Below are positions 25,987 through 34,594 of a stretch of DNA of 64,000 nucleotides, piece by piece. Both the position numbers and the translations under genes were made by a program. Origin of the DNA: Streptomyces canus 299MFChir4.1. Its GTDB lineage: Bacteria; Actinomycetota; Actinomycetes; Streptomycetales; Streptomycetaceae. The stretch spans positions 530,939-594,938 of the forward strand of contig NZ_KB911585.1 of NCBI RefSeq assembly GCF_000383615.1, given 5' to 3'. The notes below the pieces were generated by a model. That model saw only the letters and a program-made list of their open reading frames with translations, was not told the origin of the DNA and searched no databases. Positions within the stretch are counted from its first letter, which is position 1; every line of letters starts with the position of its first letter.

Positions 25987-27063
25987 GTGAACGACATGCG
26001 CGAGGTCGAGGTCGTCGTCGTAGGCGCTGGTCAGGCAGGACTGTCCAGCGCCTACCACCTGCGCCGCACCGGATTCGAACCGGAACGTGACTTCGTGGTC
26101 CTTGACCACTCCCCCGCCCCCGGCGGCGCCTGGCAGTTCCGGTGGCCGTCGCTGACGTACGGCAAGGTCCACGGCATGCATGCGCTGCCGGGGATGGAGC
26201 TCAAGGGCGCCGACCCGCAGCGGCCGTCCTCGGAGGTGATCGCGGAGTACTTCACGGCGTACGAGCGGGCCTTCGACCTGCGCGTACGCCGTCCCGTCGA
26301 GGTCCGCGCGGTGCGCGAGGGCAGTGCCGGGAGGCTGCTCGTGGAGACCTCGGACGGGGACTGGTCGACACGGGCTCTGATCAACGCGACGGGCACCTGG
26401 GACCGGCCGTTCTGGCCGCGCTATCCCGGCCAGGAGACCTTCCGGGGGCGGCAGTTGCACACCGCACGGTACCCAGGGCCCGAGGCGTTCGCCGGGCTGC
26501 GGGTGGTCGTGGTGGGCGGGGGCGCCTCCGGCACCCAGCACCTCATGGAGCTCGCCCCGTACGCTGCCGCCACCACCTGGGTGACCCGGCGCGAACCCGT
26601 GTTCCGGGAGGGCCCCTTCACCGAGGACGTCGGCCGGGAGGCCGTGGCGCTCGTCGAGGAGCGGGTACGGCAGGGGCTGCCGCCGAAGAGCGTGGTGTCG
26701 GTGACCGGACTGCCGCTGAGCGACGCGGTCCGGCAGGCGATCGCGGACGGGGTCCTGGACCGGCGGCCCATGTTCGACCGGATCACGCCCGAGGGCGTGG
26801 AGTGGAACGACGGGCGGCACGTCGACGCCGACGTGATCCTGTGGGCGACCGGGTTCCGGGCCGCCATCGACCACCTGGCCCCGCTGAGGCTGCGCGAGCC
26901 GGGTGGCGGGATCCGGGTCGAGGGCACGCGCGCGGTCGCCGACCCCCGGGTCCATCTCGTCGGCTACGGCCCGTCGGCGAGCACCATCGGCGCCAACCGC
27001 GCGGGCCGTGCGGCCGTACGGGACATCAGACGGCTCCTGACGGCGGAACCCGTCGCCGCCTGA
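25987..27063 (+). CDS. FAD/NAD(P)-dependent flavin monooxygenase-like protein
   Basis: This 358-residue two-dinucleotide-fold protein has an FAD site VVGAGQAGLSSAYHL near residue 10, a second Rossmann motif VVVGGGASGTQHL near 175, and ILWATGFRAAIDHL near the end, as in flavin-containing and Baeyer-Villiger-like monooxygenases; the BVMO fingerprint itself is loose (FRGRQLHTARYPG). It follows ssuA by 39 bp on the same strand, so it could share the sulfonate transcript. However, TTAGTA at 25976-25981 is placed to give a leaderless start at the GTG 25987. A role in oxidising an organosulfur compound is only a contextual guess. Confidence 0.8.
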   Translation: MNDMREVEVVVVGAGQAGLSSAYHLRRTGFEPERDFVVLDHSPAPGGAWQFRWPSLTYGKVHGMHALPGMELKGADPQRPSSEVIAEYFTAYERAFDLRVRRPVEVRAVREGSAGRLLVETSDGDWSTRALINATGTWDRPFWPRYPGQETFRGRQLHTARYPGPEAFAGLRVVVVGGGASGTQHLMELAPYAAATTWVTRREPVFREGPFTEDVGREAVALVEERVRQGLPPKSVVSVTGLPLSDAVRQAIADGVLDRRPMFDRITPEGVEWNDGRHVDADVILWATGFRAAIDHLAPLRLREPGGGIRVEGTRAVADPRVHLVGYGPSASTIGANRAGRAAVRDIRRLLTAEPVAA

Positions 27064-27072
27064 CGCTCCGGC

Positions 27073-27921
27073 TCACCCCGTCCCGGATGGGTTCCGCTGG
27101 TTCTTGTTGAACTCGGCCACGTTGCGCCGGTGTTCCTCGAAGCTGTTCGTGAAGCGGGTGTCCCCCGGCTTCACCGTCACGAAGTACAGCCAGTCCCCGG
27201 CGGGCGGGTTGATCGCCGCGCGCATCGCGGCCTCACCCGGGTTGTCGATCGGGGTCGGCGGCAGGCCCATGCGCTGGTACGAGTTGTAGGGGCTGTCGAT
27301 CTTGAGGTCGGCGCCGGTCGTCCGCAGGGTGGAGCGGTTCAGCGCGTAGTTGATGGTGGAGTCCATCTGCAACGGCATTCCGCGCTCCAGACGGTTGAAG
27401 ACCACCCGGGCCACCTTCCCCATGTCGGCCTCGGTCGCCGCCTCGGCCTGGACGATGCTCGCGATGGTGACGGCCTGGTAGACGTTCATCGCGTTGCGCT
27501 GGGCGCCTGCCGCGACGGGGGCGCCGTTGAACTTCTTGTTCGCGGTGTCGACCATGAACGAGAGCAGCGCCTCGGGCGTCGTCCTCCTCCCGTGCCGCTC
27601 CAGCGGGTACGTCGCCGGGAAGAGGTAGCCCTCCGGGTTGCCCTCCGCGTCGGTGGGCAGCTTGAGGTGCGCCTTGGCCAGGGACTTCTTGGCGGTGCCC
27701 GGCGGCTGGGCGAGGGCCTTGTCGACGGCGTCGTAGATCTGCCCGGCCCGCCAGCCCTCCGGGATCACCAGGGTGGTCGGCTTCCGCTCCCCCTCGCCCC
27801 GCAGGCTGAGCAGCGGCACCGCCACGGCGGTGCCGGCCACGACGGCCCCGGTCGCGATGAGGACGAGTCGGCCCCGGCGCGTCAGTCGAATCGTGCTCCG
27901 TGGCGGAGTGTTCCTGTACAT
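27073..27921 (-). CDS. mltG: MltG-like endolytic transglycosylase
   Basis: The 282-residue protein has a basic N-terminus, one membrane anchor (LVLIATGAVVAGTAVAVPLL), and the YceG/MltG catalytic domain. Landmarks are VTIASIVQAEA (Glu160 at the catalytic position), RGMPLQMDSTINYAL, SPYNSYQRMGLPPTPIDNPGEAAMRAAINP and LYFVTVKPGDTRFT. MltG cleaves nascent glycan strands outside the membrane. The LysM-like region of larger forms is reduced. It converges with the monooxygenase (9-bp gap). The usual mltG neighbours (ruvX, aroE) are absent, so this is probably a second copy. Confidence 0.9.
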   Translation of the reverse strand: MYRNTPPRSTIRLTRRGRLVLIATGAVVAGTAVAVPLLSLRGEGERKPTTLVIPEGWRAGQIYDAVDKALAQPPGTAKKSLAKAHLKLPTDAEGNPEGYLFPATYPLERHGRRTTPEALLSFMVDTANKKFNGAPVAAGAQRNAMNVYQAVTIASIVQAEAATEADMGKVARVVFNRLERGMPLQMDSTINYALNRSTLRTTGADLKIDSPYNSYQRMGLPPTPIDNPGEAAMRAAINPPAGDWLYFVTVKPGDTRFTNSFEEHRRNVAEFNKNQRNPSGTG

Positions 27922-27996
27922 GCGGGCACGGTAACCCGCATATCGTCATAAACCAGTCATATCTTCGGCTTGTCGGTTTCGGTTCAGCCGGCCGGT

Positions 27997-29835
27997 TCAG
28001 CCGGTCGGTTCCAGTTGCGCGTCACCCTGGGCGGAGTCCAGTCGGGCGTCCCGTCGTACGAGCTCCGCGTACCGTCCCTCCTGCTCCAGCAGCTCCTCGT
28101 GCGTACCGCGCTCGGCCACCCGGCCCGAGTCGAGGACCACGATCTGGTCGGCGTTGCGGATGGTGGACAGGCGGTGGGCGATGGTGAGCGTGGTGCGGTT
28201 GGCCGAGAGCGCGTCGATGGCCTCCTGCACGGCGTGCTCGGTGCGGGTGTCCAGCGCGCTCGTCGCCTCGTCCAGGATGAGGACGGGCGGGTCTCGCAGG
28301 ATGGTCCGCGCGATGGCCAGGCGCTGCTTCTCCCCACCGGAGAACCGGTGCCCTCGTTCACCTACGACCGTGTCGTACCCGTCGGGCAGCGAGGCGATGT
28401 GGTCGTGGATCTGGGCCGCCCGCGCCGCCTGTTCGATCTCCTCGTCGGACGCGTCCGGCTTGGCGAAGCGCAGGTTGTCGCCGACCGAGGCGTGGAAGAG
28501 GTACGTCTCCTGCGAGACGACCCCGATGCCCCGCGCGAGCGTGTCGAAGTCGAGGTCGCGAACGTCGACCCCGTCCAGGGTGACCCGGCCGCCCGTCACG
28601 TCGTAGAGCCGCGGCACGAGATAGCCCAGCGTGGACTTGCCGGCGCCGGTCGGTCCGACGACCGCGAGGCTGCTGCCCGCGGGGACGTCGATGTCGACGC
28701 CATCGAGGACGGGGCCCCGCTGGTCGCCGTCGCTGTCGTACCGGAACTCCACCTTCTCCAGACGCACCTCGCCCTTGACGCGGTCGAGGTGGACGGGGTT
28801 CTCCCGCTCGGTGATGTCGATCGGCAGGTCGAGGTACTCGAAGATGCGCTGGAAGAGCGCGAGGGAGGTCTGGATCTGCACGCCGGTCGACAGCAGGCTC
28901 ACGGCCGGGCGGAACAGGCCCTGCTGGAGCGAGACGAAAGCGACGATGGTGCCGATGGAGATGTCCGGGCCGCCGGTCCGCAGGGCGAGACCCGCGGTCC
29001 AGTAGATGACGGCCGGCATCGCGGACATGACGATCCCGATGACGGCCATGCGCCAGCGGCCTGCCATGTTCGACCGCACTTCGAGGTCGACCAGGCCCTC
29101 GGACTCCTCGGCGAAGGACCGGGTCAGCGAGTCGGAGCGGCCCATGGTGCGGCCGAGCAGGATGCCGCTGACGGAGAGCGACTCGGTGACGGTCGCGGCC
29201 ATGGCGGCCATCTGCTTCTGGCGCTGGGTGGTGATCTTCTTGCGTTCGTTGCCGACGCGGCGGCTGATCCACACGAACACCGGGAGCAGCAGCAGCGAGA
29301 CGACGGTCAGCCGCCAGTCGAGGGCGATCATCGCGACGATCGTGGCGATGACGCTGGTCAGGTTGGAGACCAGGGAGGTGGCCGTCGAGGTGACGGTGGC
29401 CTGCATGCCGCCGATGTCGTTGGCGATGCGGGACTGCACCTCGCCGGTGCGGGTGCGGGTGAAGAAGGCGAGCGACATGCGCTGGAGGCGGCCGTAGACC
29501 GCGGTGCGCAGGTCGTGCATGACGCGCTGGCCGACCGTCGTGGAGATCAGGGTCTGCAGGACGCCGAAGATGCCGGTCAGGACGGCGCTGAGGATCATGC
29601 CCAGCGCGAGCAGGCTGAGCAGTCCGGTGCGGCCCTGGGGGATGGCCACGTCCAGCGTTTCCTTCAGCAGGAAGGGGGTGGCCACGGTGACGAGGGAGGC
29701 GGCGCCGACCAGCAGGCCGACTACGGCGAGCTTGGCGCGGTAGGGCTTGAAGAGACGGAGGATGCGGCGCACCTGACGGGGCTGGTCGGTCGAGGTGCCG
29801 GGCGCGGGGGTCCAGTCGATGTGATCGCGGGGCAT
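27997..29835 (-). CDS. MsbA/LmrA-type ABC exporter (fused membrane and ATPase half-transporter)
   Basis: This 612-residue half-transporter has six membrane helices (about 35-330) and a complete ATPase domain: Walker A GPTGAGKST, Q-loop VVSQETYLFHASVGDNL, signature FSGGEKQRLAIART, Walker B VLILDEATSALD and switch His in IAHRLSTI. It would act as a homodimer exporting drugs or lipids. It is divergent from a MarR regulator, with a good palindrome in the gap, so substrate-induced derepression by that MarR protein is likely. Two copies of GGTTCAGCCGG lie just downstream of its stop (27981-28005). Confidence 0.93.
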   Translation of the reverse strand: MPRDHIDWTPAPGTSTDQPRQVRRILRLFKPYRAKLAVVGLLVGAASLVTVATPFLLKETLDVAIPQGRTGLLSLLALGMILSAVLTGIFGVLQTLISTTVGQRVMHDLRTAVYGRLQRMSLAFFTRTRTGEVQSRIANDIGGMQATVTSTATSLVSNLTSVIATIVAMIALDWRLTVVSLLLLPVFVWISRRVGNERKKITTQRQKQMAAMAATVTESLSVSGILLGRTMGRSDSLTRSFAEESEGLVDLEVRSNMAGRWRMAVIGIVMSAMPAVIYWTAGLALRTGGPDISIGTIVAFVSLQQGLFRPAVSLLSTGVQIQTSLALFQRIFEYLDLPIDITERENPVHLDRVKGEVRLEKVEFRYDSDGDQRGPVLDGVDIDVPAGSSLAVVGPTGAGKSTLGYLVPRLYDVTGGRVTLDGVDVRDLDFDTLARGIGVVSQETYLFHASVGDNLRFAKPDASDEEIEQAARAAQIHDHIASLPDGYDTVVGERGHRFSGGEKQRLAIARTILRDPPVLILDEATSALDTRTEHAVQEAIDALSANRTTLTIAHRLSTIRNADQIVVLDSGRVAERGTHEELLEQEGRYAELVRRDARLDSAQGDAQLEPTG

Positions 29836-29880
29836 GGTCTCCTACGGAAGGTGAGGTGAAGAGGACTGACGGAGCCTAGC

Positions 29881-29905
29881 TCATTGTTACCTATGCTCAC
29901 AATGA
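29881..29905. promoter_or_regulatory. Probable MarR operator
   Basis: TCATTGT-N11-ACAATGA is a perfect 7-bp-arm palindrome in the 94-bp gap between the exporter and the marR-type gene, in locally AT-rich DNA. MarR dimers bind palindromes of this size, and the site is placed to control both divergent genes. Confidence 0.75.
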
Positions 29906-29929
29906 ATTAGTTCCTGATATTGTTCCCGC

Positions 29930-30367
29930 ATGACCACGCCAGATTCCGACAGCCTGCTCGCCGAGCAGTTGCTCAGGCTCACGCGCCGGGTGCACCGCAT
30001 CCAGAAGCGCCAGCTCCATGAGCGCGGTCTCGGCGTGACTCCGGCCCAGTCCCGGCTGCTGCGCACCCTCGCACACTGGGAGACACCGCCCCGCATGGCC
30101 GATCTGGCGGAGCGTCTCGAGGTGGTGCCGCGTGCGGTGACGAGCCTGGTCGACGGCCTGGAGGCCGGCGGCAAGGTCCGGCGCGTGCCCGATCCGGCCA
30201 ACCGGCGGGTGATCCGCATCGAGCTCACCGAGGACGGCGTGAAGACGCTTCAGGAGCTGCGGGACGTGCGCAGGGCCGCCGCGAAGGAGATCCTCGCCCC
30301 CCTGTCGGGCGAACAGCGTGAGGTGCTCGGCCAGTTGCTGGACACCTTGGCGGACGGGCCGTGCTGA
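29930..30367 (+). CDS. MarR-family transcriptional regulator
   Basis: The 145-residue winged-helix protein has helix-turn-helix MADLAERLEVVPRAVTSLVDGLEAGGKV and wing RVPDPANRRVIRIELTEDG, both typical of MarR. There is no clear ribosome site before the ATG and a GATATT box lies 9 bases upstream, which suggests a leaderless transcript. It probably represses itself and the divergent ABC exporter through the 29881-29905 palindrome. The ligand is unknown. Confidence 0.9.
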   Translation: MTTPDSDSLLAEQLLRLTRRVHRIQKRQLHERGLGVTPAQSRLLRTLAHWETPPRMADLAERLEVVPRAVTSLVDGLEAGGKVRRVPDPANRRVIRIELTEDGVKTLQELRDVRRAAAKEILAPLSGEQREVLGQLLDTLADGPC

Positions 30368-30416
30368 ACGGGGTGTGGCCACCACTTCGGCGAAGTGGTG
30401 GCCACACCCCGTTCAG
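30364..30416. terminator. Very strong bidirectional terminator after the marR-type gene
   Basis: A perfect 25-bp inverted repeat (arms start CTGAACGGGGTGTGGCC) encloses a 3-nt loop, GGC. It includes the marR-type stop codon and ends 10 bp from the stop of the convergent symporter gene, so it should terminate both. Confidence 0.9.
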
Positions 30417-30425
30417 GGACCCGCG

Positions 30426-31790
30426 TCAGTGGACCTCGGAAACCGGCTCCCTGGGGGACTGTGCCGGTACGGGTTCGTCCTCCACGGTGGGCACGCTCTC
30501 GCCGCCCAGCACCTTCTTCGCCCGGTCGATGTCCAGCGCCCCTTCCCAGCGGGAGACCGCGAAGACCGCGACACAGTTGCCGAGCAGGTTCGTCACGACG
30601 CGCATCGAGTCCATGATGCGGTCCACGCCGAGGAGCAGGGCGACAGCGCCGGCCGGGATCGCACCCAGCGAGGAGGCCGTGGCGGACAGGGCGAGGAAGG
30701 CGGAGCCGGGGATGCCCGCCATGCCCTTGCTGGTCAGCATGAGCACCAGGACCACGGTGATCTGCTGGCCGAGGCTCAGGTCGACACCCACCGCCTGGGC
30801 GATGAACAGCGTGCCGATGGAGAGGTAGAGCGAGGCTCCGTCGAGGTTGAAGGAGTAGCCGGTGGGCAGCACCAGGCCCACGGCGTCGTCGCGGGCGCCG
30901 GCCTTGCGCAGCTTCTGCATCACGCGCGGCATGACGGACTCGGTGGACGCGGTGCCGAGCGCGAGCAGCATCTCCTCGCGGATGTAGCGCAGGAACTTCC
31001 AGAGACTGAGGCCGGTGACCGCCTTGAGCGCGACGGCGAGCAGTGCGATGAAGAGCGCGGCGGCCGCGTAGCACAGGATGATCAGCTTGGCGTAGGTCTC
31101 GATGACGCCGAGGCCGTACTGGCCGATCAGGACGGCCATCGCGCCGAACACCGCGATCGGCGCGAGGCGCATCACGAAGCCGACGACCGCGAAGATGATC
31201 TCCTGCGCCTGCTCGATGGCGGGCAGCACCTGCGGCACCTTGGTGTGACCGAGGTGGAGCAGCGCGGCGCCCACCAGGCAGGCCAGGATCAGCACCTGCA
31301 GCAGGGAGTTCTCGGCGAAGGCGCCGACGAAACTGGTGGGCAGCGCGTTGACGACGAACTCGGTCGTCGAGGGCAGGTGCCCGCCGCCCGTCTTGGCGTC
31401 GACCGCCGAGCTGTTGAGCGTGGCCGGGTCGATGTGCATGCCCGAGCCGGGCTGGACAAGGTTGGCGGCGAGCAGCCCGATGATCAGCGCGAGGGTGCTC
31501 GCCACCTCGAACCAGATCAGCGCCTTGAGCCCGATCCGGCCGAACGCCTTCAGGTCACCGGCCTTGGCGATGCCGACGACGACGACACAGAACACGAGCG
31601 GCGAGATGATCGTCTTGATGAGCCGGGTGAAGCCGTCGCCGAGCGGCTGGAGGTCCGAGGCGAAGCCCGGCCACAGCTTTCCGACGAGGATGCCGAGCAC
31701 GAGCGCGACGGCGACCTGCGTGAAGAGAGAGGTACGCAGTATGTGTGCGACACGTCGCGGCAGGGACGGGACGGACGGTGGCACGGGCAC
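30426..31790 (-). CDS. Dicarboxylate/amino acid:cation symporter (DAACS family)
   Basis: The 454-residue membrane protein matches the GltP/DctA family. Landmarks are the substrate hairpin ALGTASTESVMPRVMQKL (serine-rich HP1), the unwound helix region GYSFNLDGASLYLSI, the HP2 loop TSKGMAGIPGSAFLALSAT and GVDRIMDSMRVVTNLLGNC. These carriers import succinate, fumarate, malate or glutamate/aspartate with protons or sodium. It is isolated, with its own upstream region (31791-31953) and a shared strong terminator downstream. Confidence 0.93.
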   Translation of the reverse strand: MPVPPSVPSLPRRVAHILRTSLFTQVAVALVLGILVGKLWPGFASDLQPLGDGFTRLIKTIISPLVFCVVVVGIAKAGDLKAFGRIGLKALIWFEVASTLALIIGLLAANLVQPGSGMHIDPATLNSSAVDAKTGGGHLPSTTEFVVNALPTSFVGAFAENSLLQVLILACLVGAALLHLGHTKVPQVLPAIEQAQEIIFAVVGFVMRLAPIAVFGAMAVLIGQYGLGVIETYAKLIILCYAAAALFIALLAVALKAVTGLSLWKFLRYIREEMLLALGTASTESVMPRVMQKLRKAGARDDAVGLVLPTGYSFNLDGASLYLSIGTLFIAQAVGVDLSLGQQITVVLVLMLTSKGMAGIPGSAFLALSATASSLGAIPAGAVALLLGVDRIMDSMRVVTNLLGNCVAVFAVSRWEGALDIDRAKKVLGGESVPTVEDEPVPAQSPREPVSEVH

Positions 31791-31953
31791 TCCTTGAGCG
31801 GTGGGGGGAACGCAGAAGCCCGGGGAATACTTCTGCGATACGGAAACCCGCTTCCGTGGCGATCACTCTGGAGGGACCGTTGATCACGCGAGAAACCGTC
31901 GCGTTTCGGCCGCGTAAATCAGTCGCCGTGTGACGCATCGCACACAACTTCCG

Positions 31954-33618
31954 TCAGCAGCCGTCGCGTTCCCGGATCAGCACCCCCTGGGCGGTGCCTA
32001 CGGACCGGTCGTAGCAGCCGCCCGAGCCGATGATCCGGTAGCGCTCGCTCGTCGTACCGACCGCGTGCCGCTGGTCGCGCGGGACGTTGATCGTGTACGT
32101 GGCGTCGCCCGCGTAGGTGTCGTCGAGCCGGTACCACCCCGCGCGACGCCCCGCCCGGACCATCGTGACGTCGGCGCGGTCACCGAGGGTCAGCACGGTG
32201 CGCAGCCGGTCGCCCGCGCCGATGGTGGTCGTGCCGTCCATCGTGTACGTGCGGTGGGTGCGGGTGGTCCGGGCCGGGCCGCGGCCGTCGACGGTGACCG
32301 ACTCGTCATCCGTCCAGGTCGCCTTGAGCGTGTCGGGGTTCTCGCCATCGGCCCAGCGGTGCGTGGAGGTGTTCGCCAGCGAGCGTCGGACGGTGGTGGT
32401 GACGCGGCCGTGCGAGGTGTCGACGTATCCGGCGACGGTGAGCCGGTGGTCACCCTCGGTGTCCACGCGGTGTTCCGAACCGGGCGTGTACGTCGAGGAG
32501 TCGGCGAGGTCACCGCTCGTCTGTGTGGTGAGCTTCCCGGTGACGTGCGCACGCTTGGCGTCCTGCCAGACGAGGACGTTCACGGGGGTGCTCCAGCCGG
32601 GCTGCCCCTCGGGGACGCCGACGACCGCGACCTCCACGCGGTGCGCCCGGCCGTCGTTGAGAAGGCCGGCGAAGGGGGTCAGGTCGTATTCGATCGGCTT
32701 GATGTCGAGGGCGCGGGGGCCCGGGACGACGTACCAGAGAAAGGGATTGGACCAGCCACCGGTCCACACGGTCGGGAACGGCGCGGCGATGCCGGCGAGT
32801 TGGCCGTCGACCTTGATCTGCACCTCGCGGTAGGGGCCGTTGTCGGCCTGGCAGGAGTACGGCGCGTTCGACGGCACCGTCAGGTACCAGTACTCCTCGC
32901 AACCGCCGCCCGAGCCGGTGGCGTACACCTCGGCGACGACGCGTTCGCTGTTGCGCGGGGTGGTGAGGGCGTTGTCGTGGAGCGTCAGCACACGGTCCGG
33001 CACCGGGGCGCCGCGCCCCTCGTAGAACGTGAGCGTGACCTTCACGTCGATGATCCCGGTGTACGTGTCGTCGACGACGTTTCCGATGAGCATCTCGACG
33101 TCATGGCGGGCGCGGAAGGTGTCACTGTAGCGCGTGACGTCCTTCTCGACGGACCACTCGATGCCGTCGGGCGAGGGCTCGGGTGTGGAGGTCCGGAAGA
33201 TCTCGACCCCGCCGAGGTGCAGATATCCGAGCCGGTCGAACTGCCGGCCCTTGACCTTGCCGTCCATGCGCAGCACGACCTTGCTCCAGCGGTCGCCGCA
33301 GCCCTCGGGCGGAGTATAGGTGCCGGTGTACGGGGTGAAGTCGCGGAACCGCGCTTCGGCGAGCGTGACCTGGCACCACTTGCCCGAGGGTCTGGTGACG
33401 GGCGGGGCCGCGGTGACGGGGTCGTGCCAGTCGCTGCCGAACTCGGCGGGGACCTCGGCCGATGGGGCCGGCGCGGACTGCGCCTGGGCGGACTGCGCCT
33501 GGGCGGGCTGGGCCTGAGCGGGCTGGGCCTGAGCGGGCTGGGCGGGTGCGGCTCCGAGCAGGGTGCCCGCCAGGAGGGTCGCTCCTGCGAGCATGGACAT
33601 GACAATCCGTCTCTTCAT
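31954..33618 (-). CDS. Secreted PNGase A-like (peptide-N4-asparagine amidase) protein
   Basis: The 554-residue precursor has a signal peptide (MSMLAGATLLAGTLLGAAPAQ), a repetitive AQPAQ linker, and then a beta-rich body matching peptide-N-glycosidase A-like proteins: WSKVVLRMDGKVKGRQFDRLGYLHLGG, EIFRTSTPEPSPDGIEWSVEKDVTRYS and GNVVDDTYTGIIDVKVTLTFY. Such enzymes remove N-glycans from peptides; the bacterial members are poorly studied and some may only bind. Several cysteines (CQVT, EGCGDRW, GGGCEEYWY, CQAD, GGCYDRS) suggest disulfides. It stands alone and appears intact. The enzymatic role is by family similarity only. Confidence 0.75.
   Translation of the reverse strand: MKRRIVMSMLAGATLLAGTLLGAAPAQPAQAQPAQAQPAQAQSAQAQSAPAPSAEVPAEFGSDWHDPVTAAPPVTRPSGKWCQVTLAEARFRDFTPYTGTYTPPEGCGDRWSKVVLRMDGKVKGRQFDRLGYLHLGGVEIFRTSTPEPSPDGIEWSVEKDVTRYSDTFRARHDVEMLIGNVVDDTYTGIIDVKVTLTFYEGRGAPVPDRVLTLHDNALTTPRNSERVVAEVYATGSGGGCEEYWYLTVPSNAPYSCQADNGPYREVQIKVDGQLAGIAAPFPTVWTGGWSNPFLWYVVPGPRALDIKPIEYDLTPFAGLLNDGRAHRVEVAVVGVPEGQPGWSTPVNVLVWQDAKRAHVTGKLTTQTSGDLADSSTYTPGSEHRVDTEGDHRLTVAGYVDTSHGRVTTTVRRSLANTSTHRWADGENPDTLKATWTDDESVTVDGRGPARTTRTHRTYTMDGTTTIGAGDRLRTVLTLGDRADVTMVRAGRRAGWYRLDDTYAGDATYTINVPRDQRHAVGTTSERYRIIGSGGCYDRSVGTAQGVLIRERDGC
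33481..33540. repeat. Four 15-bp tandem repeats encoding AQ(P/S)AQ linker
   Basis: Units of the type GGCCTGAGCGGGCTG repeat four times in frame within the PNGase-like gene, encoding an Ala-Gln-Pro/Ser linker directly after the signal peptide. Such in-frame repeats can change copy number without breaking the gene. Confidence 0.8.
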
Positions 33619-33674
33619 GGCCGTGTTCTACGGCGAGTTGGCCGTCTCCCGCAATGACGCCTCCCCCATAAGCC

Positions 33675-34412
33675 TCAGGCCTTCAGGTCCGCCCTGTCCC
33701 CCATCACCACCACGGGATGCCGGTCCGGATCGAGCGTGCGCAGCAGATACCGCATCGCCGGCCTGGACACGCTGACACAGGCCGACGTACCGCTGCCGTG
33801 GTCCATGTGCAGCCAGATGCCACCGCCCTCGGAGTAACCCCGGGGTCGGGTCTGGTTGTTCGGCGAGGTGCCCTCGATCCGGTTGTAGTCGATCGCGATG
33901 ACGTAGTCGAAGTCGTGCCAATAGGACCTGGGCCACCAGCGCGGGGCCGCCATGGCGGCGGACCTCGTGTACGGCAGCCGGGCTCCGGGGTCCGGGAGCA
34001 CACCGCCCGCGTCGCTCAGCGTGAACACGCCGACGGGGCTGCGCCGGTCGCCCTCGCGGTGATCGGTGGTCCAGCCCTTCTTGCCGTTGTGCGCGGGCCA
34101 GTCGCGGACCCGTTCCCAGCCGGAACCGTGCTGGGTGTAGAGCACGACGGTGGCGTCCGGGGAGTCCTTGCCGTCGCCGTAGACCGCGAGGACCTGGCGG
34201 GAGGCCGCGGGGATACGGCGCTGGAGGCGGTCGCCCACATCGGGGATACGGGTCGGTCGGTCCGCCGGTTTGTCGGCGGACCGGCCCTCGGCCCCGGTGT
34301 GGAGGCCGCCCGGGTGGGCCGGTCCCGGCCCGCCACAGCCCCCCAGGGGGATCAGCAGTGCTCCCAGGACCGTCGTCGTGACCACGGCACGCCGTGCTCC
34401 TGCGCCTCGCAT
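33675..34412 (-). CDS. L,D-transpeptidase-family lipoprotein
   Basis: This 245-residue protein carries a lipobox (LLIPLGGC) and a YkuD-like catalytic domain. The catalytic signature is visible as HMDHGSGTSACVSVS, with the nucleophilic Cys in SAC and the preceding His. GDRRSPVGVFTLSDAGG matches the early conserved block (TPxGxF). These enzymes crosslink or modify peptidoglycan; this branch with the long DFDYVIAIDYNR insertion is common in Streptomyces and may have a different acyl substrate. It is divergent from the heterodimeric ABC exporter. Confidence 0.85.
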   Translation of the reverse strand: MRGAGARRAVVTTTVLGALLIPLGGCGGPGPAHPGGLHTGAEGRSADKPADRPTRIPDVGDRLQRRIPAASRQVLAVYGDGKDSPDATVVLYTQHGSGWERVRDWPAHNGKKGWTTDHREGDRRSPVGVFTLSDAGGVLPDPGARLPYTRSAAMAAPRWWPRSYWHDFDYVIAIDYNRIEGTSPNNQTRPRGYSEGGGIWLHMDHGSGTSACVSVSRPAMRYLLRTLDPDRHPVVVMGDRADLKA

Positions 34413-34594
34413 CGCTCCATGGTCGCACCGCGGTCCGGCGAAGGCAGACGCGGAAAGCGCGGCCGGTCCCGTACCGGGCGGCGGAAAACCGGTTGCCTCC
34501 GACCACGCTCTGCCGCGAACCTTTCACGGTTTGCAGCCGCCGTGTGCGGCTCCCTCCCATCCCCCTGACACGAGCCACCGGGACGTCACACGTC

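Noticed and set aside
27981..28005. Two GGTTCAGCCGG copies after the ABC exporter as an attachment site
   Set aside because: They are adjacent short direct repeats with no tRNA or integrase nearby, so simple duplication is more likely.
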